A DNA stretch of 64,000 nucleotides. It comes from Youngiibacter fragilis 232.1. Lineage in GTDB: Bacteria > Bacillota > Clostridia > Clostridiales > Clostridiaceae. The translations under genes and the position numbers were made by a program. Under the pieces are notes generated by a model that saw nothing but the letters and a program-made list of their open reading frames with translations, was not told where the DNA came from and made no database searches. This document shows, one piece after another, positions 44,545-52,545 of this stretch. Numbering within the stretch: the first letter of the stretch is position 1; every line of letters starts with the position of its first letter. The stretch spans positions 1 through 64,000 of the forward strand of contig NZ_AXUN02000146.1 of NCBI RefSeq assembly GCF_000495435.3, in the 5' to 3' direction.

Positions 44545-45102
44545 ATGACAGCTTCGAGAGGTTCGAAACCATTACGGAAGAGAAGAAGATACAAGGCAAG
44601 GTTCTTTATTATAATGTTCGGTTTGCTAATCGCTGCAGGCTACGGCTTATTCAGTGCGTTCTCAACCCTTCCTGATACCAGGACGTATGAGGACCCTTAT
44701 GCAAGGATAGACAGCCTTGACGAGCTTGATGAGAAGACCAGGGAGGCTGCGCTTCTTTTCCTTGATATCGCAGAAGATGAGGGTCTTGATGTCACGATTG
44801 CCGAAACCTACAGGACACAGGAGAGGCAGGACCAGCTCTATGCAAAGGGAAGGACATCTCCTGGAAGCATAGTGACCTGGACCAATGATTCAAGGCATAC
44901 CAGAAGAAATGCGTTCGATATTGCAAAGAATTCACCTGGACACGAGTACGATGACCCGGAGTTCTTCAGGAAGTGCGCTGAAATAGCGAAGAGGATAGGT
45001 CTCACAGCCGGCTACTACTGGGAAAGCAATCAGGATATGCCTCACTTCGAGACCGACATCTTCACAAGGATCAGATACCCTGAAGGTTATGAAAAACCAT
45101 AA
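44545..45102 (+). CDS. M15-type peptidoglycan peptidase, membrane-anchored
   Basis: A protein of about 185 residues: basic N-terminus, one membrane helix (FFIIMFGLLIAAGYGLFSAF, about residues 20-40), then an extracytoplasmic M15 (VanY/endolysin-like) metallopeptidase. The zinc ligands appear as SRHTRRNAFDIA and MPHFE. The usual Gly of SxHxxGxAxD is Arg. The family cleaves peptide bonds of peptidoglycan side chains. The ATG at 44545 after GGTGATAAG is preferred over 44461. Confidence 0.85.
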   Translation: MTASRGSKPLRKRRRYKARFFIIMFGLLIAAGYGLFSAFSTLPDTRTYEDPYARIDSLDELDEKTREAALLFLDIAEDEGLDVTIAETYRTQERQDQLYAKGRTSPGSIVTWTNDSRHTRRNAFDIAKNSPGHEYDDPEFFRKCAEIAKRIGLTAGYYWESNQDMPHFETDIFTRIRYPEGYEKP

Positions 45103-45195
45103 TGGCAAGCGAGACTTATGAATCGGGGGATCCTGGTGTATACTTGTATATATTACTCAAGATCCAATCTCTGAACACAAACCAGGAGGCATGCC

Positions 45196-45981
45196 ATGAT
45201 GAGAAAGCTTACCATAGTCTTCTTCAGCCCCACAGGAACAACAAGGAAGGTTGTAAAAGCAATCGCTGATGGAACCGGACTTGAATATGATTCGATAGAC
45301 CTTACTCTCCCTTCCTCAAGGAGCCAGGTGCTTGAATTCGGGTCAGGTGACCTTGTGATAATGGGTGTCCCGGTCTATGCAGGAAGGGTTCCTTCGCTTC
45401 TTTCTGAAACCATTGATTCCATCAAGGCGGAAGGAGCACTTATGGTTCCTGTCGTAGTCTACGGCAACAGGCATTATGACGATTCTCTCCTTGAGCTTAA
45501 GGATATCCTTGAAGCAAAAGGAGCTTTCTTGATCGCTGCGGCAGCATTCATAGGGGAGCACTCGTATACAGCCAAGGTCGCAGGCGGAAGACCTGACAGC
45601 GAGGACCTTGAATCCGCAAAACGGTTTGGCAATGGACTCATTAGTATGCTTAATAAGGAACCAGATTCACCTGCTAAGTTCGATGTGCCAGGAAATCTGC
45701 CTTACAAGGAGAGGAAGCCTTCTAAGCCAGATACACCTATAACAGGCGACGCATGTATAGAATGCGGGATATGCGCACGGAACTGCCCCACCGGAGCCAT
45801 TGACTTCAATGACTTCAGTTCTGCGGATCCAAGCCTGTGCATCAAGTGCTGCAGCTGCATAAAGAAGTGCCCATCCGATGCAAAATCCTTCTCTGATGGA
45901 TCAGTGGTTAGCTTTTCGGGATGGCTTGAAGCAAACTGCAGCGAGAGGAAGCAGCCTGAGCTGTTCACCCCTGTCATTTGA
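45196..45981 (+). CDS. EFR1-family ferredoxin (flavodoxin plus 2[4Fe-4S])
   Basis: A 261-residue two-part electron carrier. The N-terminal flavodoxin-like domain begins KLTIVFFSPTGTTRKVV, the FMN phosphate loop. The C-terminal ferredoxin carries CIECGICARNCP and CIKCCSCIKKCP (about residues 192-235) for two [4Fe-4S] clusters. It is typical of strict anaerobes. The start follows AGGAGG. It is monocistronic with a long terminator downstream. Confidence 0.95.
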   Translation: MMRKLTIVFFSPTGTTRKVVKAIADGTGLEYDSIDLTLPSSRSQVLEFGSGDLVIMGVPVYAGRVPSLLSETIDSIKAEGALMVPVVVYGNRHYDDSLLELKDILEAKGAFLIAAAAFIGEHSYTAKVAGGRPDSEDLESAKRFGNGLISMLNKEPDSPAKFDVPGNLPYKERKPSKPDTPITGDACIECGICARNCPTGAIDFNDFSSADPSLCIKCCSCIKKCPSDAKSFSDGSVVSFSGWLEANCSERKQPELFTPVI

Positions 45982-46044
45982 ACAAGTAACCATAGATTAA
46001 CCAATATCCTGGATTGAAGCAGGGAAGATCCAGGTACTAAGAGG

Positions 46045-46086
46045 AAAGACTGAAAGAAGGAACTGCAGCTCCTTCTTTCAGTCTTT
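46045..46086. terminator. Bidirectional terminator
   Basis: A perfect 17-bp stem (46045-46061 with 46070-46086; core GACTGAAAGAAGGA) and an eight-base loop, between the EFR1 gene and the convergent kdpE gene. T-rich on both sides. Confidence 0.85.
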
Positions 46087-46150
46087 TGCATTGCATGATC
46101 ACCCTTCACGCTGTATCTCATTGAATGCAGCAATCAGTCATAAACCACTG

Positions 46151-46840
46151 CTATTCGTCTGCGAAGCGGTACCCGATTCCCACTTCAGTAAGTATGTATC
46201 TGGGCTTTGTGGGATTGTTCTCAAGCTTTCTCCTGATGTTAGCCATGAACACCCTTACGCTCTGCATGTCGCTTTCAAGGTCCGATCCCCAGACTTCTTT
46301 TAAGATGTATTTGTGCGTCAGCACCTTTCCTGCGTTCTTGACTAGAAGCGTCAGCACCGCATATTCCATGGGAGTGAAATGTATCTCCCTTCCCTCCAGG
46401 CTTACCTTGTGCTTCTCCATGTCTATCTCCAGGTCCCCTACCCTGTAAACGGAGGGGATGTCCTTTTTCGTTACATCGAAATGCCTGAAGATCACCCTTA
46501 TCCTTGCAAGAAGCTCCTTTATGGAGAATGGCTTCGTAAGGTAGTCGTCTGCTCCCGCATCAAGGGCTTCAACCTTGTCATGGTCCTGGTCATGGGCTGA
46601 GACTACTATTATCGGTATGTCCGAGAAGCTCCTGACCTTCCTTATGATATCCATACCGCTCATGTCAGGCAGGCCAAGGTCGAGTATTATTGCGGAAAGG
46701 TTATGAGTGGCGATTATGTTGATCGCCTCCTTGCCGGTGGTTGCCTCTATGCACTCGTAATCCTGGGACGTCAGGGAGAAATTTATGAAGTTCCTTATCT
46801 GTTTGTCATCCTCAACGATCAGAAGCAGCGGATTCAGCAT
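46151..46840 (-). CDS. kdpE: OmpR-family response regulator, KdpE-like
   Basis: A 229-residue regulator. The receiver has the acidic pair VEDD near residue 9, the phosphorylation site in LDLGLPDMSG (near 57) and the Lys of DDYLTKPF. The C-terminal winged helix contains HFTPMEYAVLTLLVKNAGKVLTHKY and RVFMANIRRKLE. Sequence and partner identify it as KdpE-like. It starts immediately after the kinase stop. Its target is probably the divergent trk operon, whose upstream region has KdpE-like half-sites. Confidence 0.93.
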   Translation of the reverse strand: MLNPLLLIVEDDKQIRNFINFSLTSQDYECIEATTGKEAINIIATHNLSAIILDLGLPDMSGMDIIRKVRSFSDIPIIVVSAHDQDHDKVEALDAGADDYLTKPFSIKELLARIRVIFRHFDVTKKDIPSVYRVGDLEIDMEKHKVSLEGREIHFTPMEYAVLTLLVKNAGKVLTHKYILKEVWGSDLESDMQSVRVFMANIRRKLENNPTKPRYILTEVGIGYRFADE

Positions 46841-48316
46841 CTATTCACCATCTCCCTTCAGATAGAACTTTACCGTGGCTCCTCCATTTGTGTTGTTCTC
46901 AGCGAATATCCTCCCGCCATGGAATTCGACTATAGCCTTGCATATGGCGAGGCCAAGGCCAAGGCCCTGCTTATCGCTGGTCCTCCTGTTGGTGGAGACG
47001 AAGAACATGTCGAATATCTTCGGTATGTCATTCTCGATGAATCCGCACCCGTCATCAGAGACCTGAAACCAGACCCTTCCCTCCTCAGGCCATGCCTTCA
47101 GCCTGATCTCATTTTCCGGCGTAGTATGTTCGCAGGCGTTGCCTATGAGATTGATCAGCACCTGGACAATGAGCTTTCCGTTCATGGGCACGAACAGGAC
47201 GCTTTCAGGCGCTGCGACGCTTATCCTGTGGTTCGGGTAATACCTTGCTGAAAGTTCGACAACCTCCGAAAATATCTCATCGACCGCTTCGCTTTGTATC
47301 TTTATAGCCAGGTTACCCTCATGGACCCTTGTGAAGCTAAGTATGTTTTCAACGAGCCTCGCAAGCCAGAGTGAATCATTGTAGACCTCTTTCGCGAGCT
47401 CTGAGTCTTCCTTCTCACTTAGTTTGCTTGCAAGCATCTCGGAGGTTCCTGTTATCCTGGTGAGGGGCGTCCTCAGGTCGTGCGATATCGCCCTCAGCAG
47501 GTTACTCTTGAACCTCTCCATCTCCGCCTCGGACCTTGCCATCTCCCTTTCCCTTATGAGCAGCACCCTCTCCATGGAGATCGTTATCTGCATTATTATG
47601 GAAGAGACCAGCTGACGGTTATCCCCGTCTAGCTCCTCAACCTCTTCCGGCAGCCTGAAGTAGCAGATGTTGCTCCCCTTCACCTCTATTGGGAAAGTGT
47701 AGCTGTTCATCATCCTGTCCTTTATCGCAGATGGTTCCACGGGTTCATGGGACCTTCTTACAGTTCCATCCGGATAAGCCGTTACGAGGTATGTATCATT
47801 CTCCGACTTAATATAGCACTCTACCTCTTTGGCAAGGAAATTCGCAAGATACCTCGCCGACACCTCGGCAGTCTCCTGTATTTCGCTGGTGTCAGCAAGG
47901 GCACCAGTCACGACAGAAAGTGTCCTTGACTGCCTTTCCCTTGAGTCTGAAAGCTGCTTGGAGTATATGAGCTTGCTTGTCAGTGCGCTTGTGGTTATCG
48001 CTGCCATAAGCATCACAAAGAACGTCACGAAGTATGAGCTGTCGTCGACCTTGAACGTATATACCGGATCCGTGAAGAAGAAGTTGAAGGAGAGCATGGA
48101 CGCCACCGCAGCAAAAATGCCGTATGAGTACCCCTTGGTATACCTCGACACCATAAGTACTGAGAGTATGTAGATTACAACGATGTTAGTCTCCTCGAAC
48201 CCCACATGGTTGATGAGGTAAGAGACAAGGGTAGTGCCGATGCTTATCCCTGCTGTCACAAGGACATTCCTCATGACCTGCCTGTCATTCTTCCTTCTCC
48301 CTGTCCTGTCAGTCAT
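46841..48316 (-). CDS. Shortened KdpD-like sensor histidine kinase
   Basis: A kinase of about 491 residues. Four closely packed membrane helices of the DUF4118 type (VLVTAGISIGTTLVSYLINH through FVMLMAAITTSAL, about residues 18-118) are followed by a GAF-like segment. The catalytic core has the H-box SHDLRTPLTR, the N-box LIGNACEHT and G-boxes DDGCGF and GLGLAICKA. The N-terminal KdpD and UspA domains of classical KdpD (about 370 residues) are absent. The ATG at 48316 follows GGAGG. Without that domain it may sense a different cue than full KdpD. Confidence 0.92.
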   Translation of the reverse strand: MTDRTGRRKNDRQVMRNVLVTAGISIGTTLVSYLINHVGFEETNIVVIYILSVLMVSRYTKGYSYGIFAAVASMLSFNFFFTDPVYTFKVDDSSYFVTFFVMLMAAITTSALTSKLIYSKQLSDSRERQSRTLSVVTGALADTSEIQETAEVSARYLANFLAKEVECYIKSENDTYLVTAYPDGTVRRSHEPVEPSAIKDRMMNSYTFPIEVKGSNICYFRLPEEVEELDGDNRQLVSSIIMQITISMERVLLIREREMARSEAEMERFKSNLLRAISHDLRTPLTRITGTSEMLASKLSEKEDSELAKEVYNDSLWLARLVENILSFTRVHEGNLAIKIQSEAVDEIFSEVVELSARYYPNHRISVAAPESVLFVPMNGKLIVQVLINLIGNACEHTTPENEIRLKAWPEEGRVWFQVSDDGCGFIENDIPKIFDMFFVSTNRRTSDKQGLGLGLAICKAIVEFHGGRIFAENNTNGGATVKFYLKGDGE

Positions 48317-48456
48317 TTCAGCGCCTCCAAAGTTAAGGTCCACTTATTCCATCCCCTCAATTATATGCCCGTATCACACTGTTTGAAATAGCTCCTCTGA
48401 GCATCCTTGTATCCTATTACCGTATTTTATCAGCATAGTAGGTCACCCGCGAAATC

Positions 48457-48505
48457 TTTATACGAAATTTATACCGTATCCTCCGTCTTAACACCATGTT
48501 TATAC
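48457..48505 (+). promoter_or_regulatory. KdpE-like half-sites upstream of the trk operon
   Basis: TTTATAC occurs at 48457-48463 and 48468-48474, separated by GAAA (11-base period), and again at 48499-48505, 31 bases on. E. coli KdpE binds TTTATAC-N4-TTTACAC, as I recall. A TAATAT -10 candidate follows at 48515-48520 without a good -35, as expected for an activated promoter. Confidence 0.6.
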
Positions 48506-48576
48506 GAAAACTGCTAATATGAATCTGTAAAAAGTGACCAACATCAAGACATTGTTGATCCTATGGAGGAATAAAG

Positions 48577-48966
48577 ATGTACACAAAACAGGAGCCATCG
48601 ACTGCCTATACAAGCAAGATTGGTTCTGCAGCAACAGCTATCAAGCTTGGAGACTATGACAGGGCCAGGGTACTGCTGGGACAGGCTGCCCAAGAGGACC
48701 AGAATCAGCCAGAATACCACAACCTGCTTGGAATAATCGCGGAGCTGAGACGCGACCTGACGCTTGCCTGCAGGCACTACAGGGCAGCATATGCACTTGA
48801 TCCGTCATACCTGCCTGCAAGCAGGAACCTCGACAGGATCACAGCCTACAGTACCGCAAGGAACACCGGAACACCGGATTATGGTGATGCCTGCAAAATA
48901 GAAGAGCTTCCGGCCTCTTTCGCGTATTCTGAGTACAAGTCCAGAAACCAAAGAAAAAGAATATAG
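48577..48966 (+). CDS. TPR-like protein at the head of the trk operon
   Basis: A 129-residue soluble protein with about two tetratricopeptide-type helical hairpins: KLGDYDRARVLLGQAAQEDQ, then NLLGIIAELRRDLTLACRHY and ALDPSYLPASRNLDR. The C-terminal 35 residues are polar and basic (KSRNQRKRI). No signal peptide is present. The gene has a strong ribosome binding site (GGAGG) and precedes trkA by 18 bases. It may be a cytoplasmic adaptor for the Trk complex; this is inference from position. Confidence 0.8.
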   Translation: MYTKQEPSTAYTSKIGSAATAIKLGDYDRARVLLGQAAQEDQNQPEYHNLLGIIAELRRDLTLACRHYRAAYALDPSYLPASRNLDRITAYSTARNTGTPDYGDACKIEELPASFAYSEYKSRNQRKRI

Positions 48967-48984
48967 GATTAGAGGTCGGTAACT

Positions 48985-49638
48985 ATGTACATAATAATAA
49001 TCGGCTGCGGAAGGCTTGGAAGCACGCTTGCAAAGGAGCTGTCCGACAACGGCCATGATATCTGCATCCTTGACAGGGATGATGAGAACCTTGAGCGGCT
49101 TGGCTCGGGATTCAACGGATTGCGGATAAAGGGTGTTGAATACGACAATGACAAGCTGATGGAAGCCGGGATAGACAAGGCTGACGCACTGCTTGCCGTC
49201 ACCCATGACGACAATGTCAACATAACAGTCTCCATGATCGCAGACAGGGTCCACAAGGTGCCTAAGGTAATCGCAAGGGTCAACGAGCCAAACAAGAAAT
49301 TCATCTACGAGACTATCGGCATAGATACCATAAATCCGGTCCAGTCCGGAGTTGATGTGCTCAAGGGCAAGCTTCTGGTAGAGCGGTTCGACATACTGGC
49401 AGAGCTTGGCTCGAAACATGAGATAGTCGAGCTTCTCGTCGACAGGCAAGTGACTGCAACCGTAGGTGAAATCGAGTCGAAATGCTCATGTCTTCTCAGC
49501 GGCCTTATTAGAGGCTGCGATATGAGCCTTCCAAAAAAAGATGACCCTGTGAAGAAGGGCGACAGGCTCATCGCTACCTTAAGGTCGGAAGACAAGAAAA
49601 AGCTGATGGGGCTGCTCACCAGGGAGATGTTTGTATGA
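48985..49638 (+). CDS. trkA: TrkA-type K+ channel regulatory subunit (first)
   Basis: A 217-residue cytoplasmic subunit with an RCK_N Rossmann domain (MYIIIIGCGRLGSTLAKEL, Asp near 33 for NAD, then ADALLAVTHDDNVN) and an RCK_C domain from about residue 135. It binds nucleotides to gate TrkH. It overlaps the second trkA by four bases. Confidence 0.94.
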   Translation: MYIIIIGCGRLGSTLAKELSDNGHDICILDRDDENLERLGSGFNGLRIKGVEYDNDKLMEAGIDKADALLAVTHDDNVNITVSMIADRVHKVPKVIARVNEPNKKFIYETIGIDTINPVQSGVDVLKGKLLVERFDILAELGSKHEIVELLVDRQVTATVGEIESKCSCLLSGLIRGCDMSLPKKDDPVKKGDRLIATLRSEDKKKLMGLLTREMFV

Positions 49639-50315
49639 GAGCACTGATAATCGGAGGGGGAAAGGTAGGCTACAACCTTTTCAGGACACTCCACGAGAGA
49701 GGACACTGCGCAACCCTTGTCGAACGCGACAAGGATGCCTGTATGAGAGCAGCTGATGCCATAGGCGCCGATGTCATACAGGGAGACGGGACAGACCCCG
49801 AGGTACTGAAGGACGCAGGCATAGACAATGCGGAGATAGTTGCTGCAGTCACAGGCTCCGATGAGGAAAACCTGGTCATATGCCAGATAGCGAAGCTTAC
49901 CTTCAACATTAACAAGACCATAGCAAGGGTCAACAATCCCAAGAACATGGAGATGTTCAGGCTTCTCGGGATTGACACAACGGTATGCAGTACCGCCGTC
50001 ATAGCAACACTCATAGAGAACGAGCTCAACAGGGACGACATCAGGATCGTATCCACCTTCGAAAGAGGTTCGATGGTCCTCGCCGAAGTAGCCCTGAACA
50101 GCCGGATGATATGGGACGGCAGAAGGATAGCAGACCTTACGCTGCCTGAAGAATGCGTCTTCGCATCCGTACTTCGGGGAAACAAGGTGATCTATCCCAA
50201 GGGGGATACGGTCCTGTGCTCAGGCGACCGTGCACTCCTTGTGACTAACACTGATACGTTGTCGATACTGGCAAAAGAAATATATGGTGGTGTAAAAAAA
50301 TGGAAATTAATATGA
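49635..50315 (+). CDS. TrkA-type K+ channel regulatory subunit (second)
   Basis: A 226-residue paralogue with its own RCK_N (ALIIGGGKVGYNLFRTL; IVAAVTGSDEENL) and RCK_C domains. The two single-unit TrkA chains in tandem could form the heteromeric ring that one duplicated TrkA forms in E. coli. The stop codon overlaps the start of a 30-codon membrane peptide, which leads into trkH. Confidence 0.93.
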   Translation: MRALIIGGGKVGYNLFRTLHERGHCATLVERDKDACMRAADAIGADVIQGDGTDPEVLKDAGIDNAEIVAAVTGSDEENLVICQIAKLTFNINKTIARVNNPKNMEMFRLLGIDTTVCSTAVIATLIENELNRDDIRIVSTFERGSMVLAEVALNSRMIWDGRRIADLTLPEECVFASVLRGNKVIYPKGDTVLCSGDRALLVTNTDTLSILAKEIYGGVKKWKLI

Positions 50316-50404
50316 CCGAGATAAAGGGAATAATAGCTGAACTCCTGACTGTAGCCTTCTTCATAGCAATGACCGTCGGGGCATCAGCATTGCTGATGAA
50401 ATGA
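50312..50404 (+). CDS. 30-residue single-pass membrane peptide
   Basis: A short reading frame from ATG 50312 to TGA 50402-50404. Its start overlaps the second trkA stop (ATGA) and its stop overlaps the trkH start (ATGA), the same coupling used by the real genes around it. The peptide begins MTEIKGIIAE, has about 17 hydrophobic residues (LLTVAFFIAMTVGASAL) and ends LMK, so it is a single membrane helix. It is comparable in size to KdpF, the small stabilising subunit of KdpFABC. A start at ATG 50300 would add four residues. Expression is not proven. Confidence 0.65.
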   Translation: MTEIKGIIAELLTVAFFIAMTVGASALLMK

Positions 50405-51954
50405 AAATGAACACCGTGAAAAAGGCATCCAATGCCGAGGTAATAAGCTATTACACGGGGTACATCGTCACTAGCATTTCTGCTTTGATGGTGATCCCCC
50501 TTTTCACGTCGCTGTACTTCAGTGAATGGGAGCCTGTGCTTGATTTTCTGATTGGAATCTCGATCTCTTCAATCGCTGGTATCGGGATGATAATGCTGGG
50601 GAAAAGGGTCAAGGTCGGAAAGTCGGACCTGCAGTGGAAGCATGGCTTCATAATCGCTTCACTCTCATGGATACTTCTTACGTTCCTGTGTGCCATTCCT
50701 TACAGGCTGAGCGGCCATAATCCTTCACTGCTCGACTCGATGTTCGATGTCATGAGCGGATTCACGACCACGGGTCTTGTGCTTACACAGGATATCGACC
50801 ATATCTCGAACGGACTGAACATGTGGAGACACATCCTCACTTTCATCGGCGGCCAGGGAATGGTGGTCCTCGCTCTGACCTTCCTCGTAAGGGAAACCGG
50901 CGGAGCCTACAAGATGTATGTCGGTGAAGGCAAGGATATCGAGCTTCTTCCTAACGTCAAGGGAACCGCGAGACAGATATGGAAGATCAGCATGGTGTAT
51001 CTCACGATCGGAACAGGTGCCCTGTGGATAACAGGGATCGCAATCGGACTCAGGCCACTGTCATCGTTTCTTCACGCATTGTACATGTTCGAATCATCGT
51101 GGAGTACCGGTGGGTTTGCACCAAACTCCCAGAACATAATGTACTACCACAGCATAACTTATGAGACTATCGCCATGGTTATCTTCATACTCGGTTCCTT
51201 CAATTTCGGGCTGCATTACGCGATGTGGCACGGAAAGAAGAAGGAGCTTGTGAAAAACATCGAAACGCAGAGCTTCTTCATCACCGCCTTCATCTCAACG
51301 GTACTTGCACTTGCAGGGCTTGCAAGGCTTGGTGTGTATCCGGATGCTGTGTCAGCGTTCAGGAGAGTTGTGTTCAACGTAATTTCTGCGCATACCACTA
51401 CCGGTCTCGGCTCAGTATATGCAAGGCAGTTCGCGCTTGAATGGGGCGATTTCGCCATACTCATCATGATCATCGTAATGCTAATAGGCGGCTCGGCGTG
51501 CTCCACAGCAGGAGGCTTCAAGGGGCTAAGGGCAGGCGTGGTCTTCAAGGGGATAATAGTCGATGTCAAGAAGCTCCTTACCTCCGAGAGGATAGTGAAG
51601 GTGAACAAGTTCCACCATATTAAGGAGCAGGTGCTGGATGACAGCCTGGTAAAGTCTTCCGCCCTCATCATCCTGCTTTATGTCGTCATGTTCGGTGCAG
51701 GGACCATGCTCGGCGCCTACTACGGCTATCCATTGTCACATTCCGCGTTTGAGGCAGCATCGGTCACAGGAAATGTCGGATTATCAATCGGTGTGACAAG
51801 TCCGGCAATGCCTGCGGCACTCAAGGTCTACTACATCATCGCTATGTTCCTTGGAAGGCTTGAGTTCCTTTCGGTATTCGCACTGATAGGTTATATGGGA
51901 GGAGGTCTGAAAAGATTATGGAAAAATATATCCGTGCGGTCATATTCAGCCTGA
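50401..51954 (+). CDS. trkH: TrkH-type K+ uptake membrane subunit
   Basis: A 517-residue potassium (or Na/K) channel-like transporter with about ten helices and four pore loops. The filter loops are visible as SGFTTTGLVL, SWSTGGFAPN, SAHTTTGLGS and SVTGNVGLSIG, each with the selectivity Gly. An Arg-containing broken helix is typical of the family. It is the membrane subunit for the two TrkA chains upstream and overlaps both the small peptide gene and the OB-fold gene. Confidence 0.95.
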   Translation: MKMNTVKKASNAEVISYYTGYIVTSISALMVIPLFTSLYFSEWEPVLDFLIGISISSIAGIGMIMLGKRVKVGKSDLQWKHGFIIASLSWILLTFLCAIPYRLSGHNPSLLDSMFDVMSGFTTTGLVLTQDIDHISNGLNMWRHILTFIGGQGMVVLALTFLVRETGGAYKMYVGEGKDIELLPNVKGTARQIWKISMVYLTIGTGALWITGIAIGLRPLSSFLHALYMFESSWSTGGFAPNSQNIMYYHSITYETIAMVIFILGSFNFGLHYAMWHGKKKELVKNIETQSFFITAFISTVLALAGLARLGVYPDAVSAFRRVVFNVISAHTTTGLGSVYARQFALEWGDFAILIMIIVMLIGGSACSTAGGFKGLRAGVVFKGIIVDVKKLLTSERIVKVNKFHHIKEQVLDDSLVKSSALIILLYVVMFGAGTMLGAYYGYPLSHSAFEAASVTGNVGLSIGVTSPAMPAALKVYYIIAMFLGRLEFLSVFALIGYMGGGLKRLWKNISVRSYSA

Positions 51955-52439
51955 TACTCCTCTTCCCATCAACCGCAGCTGAGGCATCAACGACTTATTC
52001 GATAAACGACCTGGTCGAGAATGCGATTTCCCTGGATGGTGAAAAAGTGACTATAACCGCTGAAGCCATAGGCGAGAAAATGGAAAGGACAGGAGGAACC
52101 TGGGTAAACGTCAACGATGGAACAAACTCCATTGGCGTGTGGATGGACAAGCTGTCAGCTGACAGCATCGGTCACTTCGGCGACTACGGCCACAAGGGGG
52201 ATACCCTTATGATCACCGGGACCTTCAGCAGGGCATGCCTTGTACATGGCGGTGAGCCTGATATCCATGCGGAAACGGTTGAAATCACAAATCCTGGAGA
52301 GGCAATCGTCCACCGGGCGAGCCCGGCTAAAGTGATATGGGCTTCAATCCTTTCAATCGCAGCAGCCCCTTTTGCCATCTACTTCCTAAGGCAGTCAAGC
52401 CTCAGGAAAAAGCATAATGTCAGGCATCTTGATGCCTGA
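51918..52439 (+). CDS. Exported OB-fold protein with C-terminal helix
   Basis: A 173-residue protein with a signal peptide (AVIFSLILLFPSTAAEA), an OB-fold-like domain (VTITAEAIGEK, TWVNVNDGTNSIGVWM, GDTLMITGTFSRACL; about residues 28-130) and a C-terminal membrane helix (ASILSIAAAPFAIYFL) with a basic tail. The start lies inside the end of trkH (37-base overlap), so it belongs to the trk operon. The extracytoplasmic OB domain could contact TrkH from outside; no characterised homologue comes to mind. Confidence 0.8.
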   Translation: MEKYIRAVIFSLILLFPSTAAEASTTYSINDLVENAISLDGEKVTITAEAIGEKMERTGGTWVNVNDGTNSIGVWMDKLSADSIGHFGDYGHKGDTLMITGTFSRACLVHGGEPDIHAETVEITNPGEAIVHRASPAKVIWASILSIAAAPFAIYFLRQSSLRKKHNVRHLDA

Positions 52440-52447
52440 GTAAAAGA

Positions 52448-52476
52448 AGCCGGGAGCATATCAATCACTCCCGGCT
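52448..52476 (+). terminator. Terminator of the trk operon
   Basis: AGCCGGGAG (52448-52456) and CTCCCGGCT (52468-52476), followed by CATTTT. Confidence 0.75.
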
Positions 52477-52494
52477 CATTTTCAAGACAATACG

Positions 52495-52528
52495 GAAGCG
52501 TGCCGGATTTACGGCACGCTTCTTTTTT
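52495..52528 (+). terminator. Second terminator of the trk operon
   Basis: GAAGCGTGCCG (52495-52505) and CGGCACGCTTC (52512-52522) followed by six T. A tandem terminator, which also protects the convergent gene from read-through. Confidence 0.88.
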
Positions 52529-52545
52529 GGATGCTGAAGCAATAT

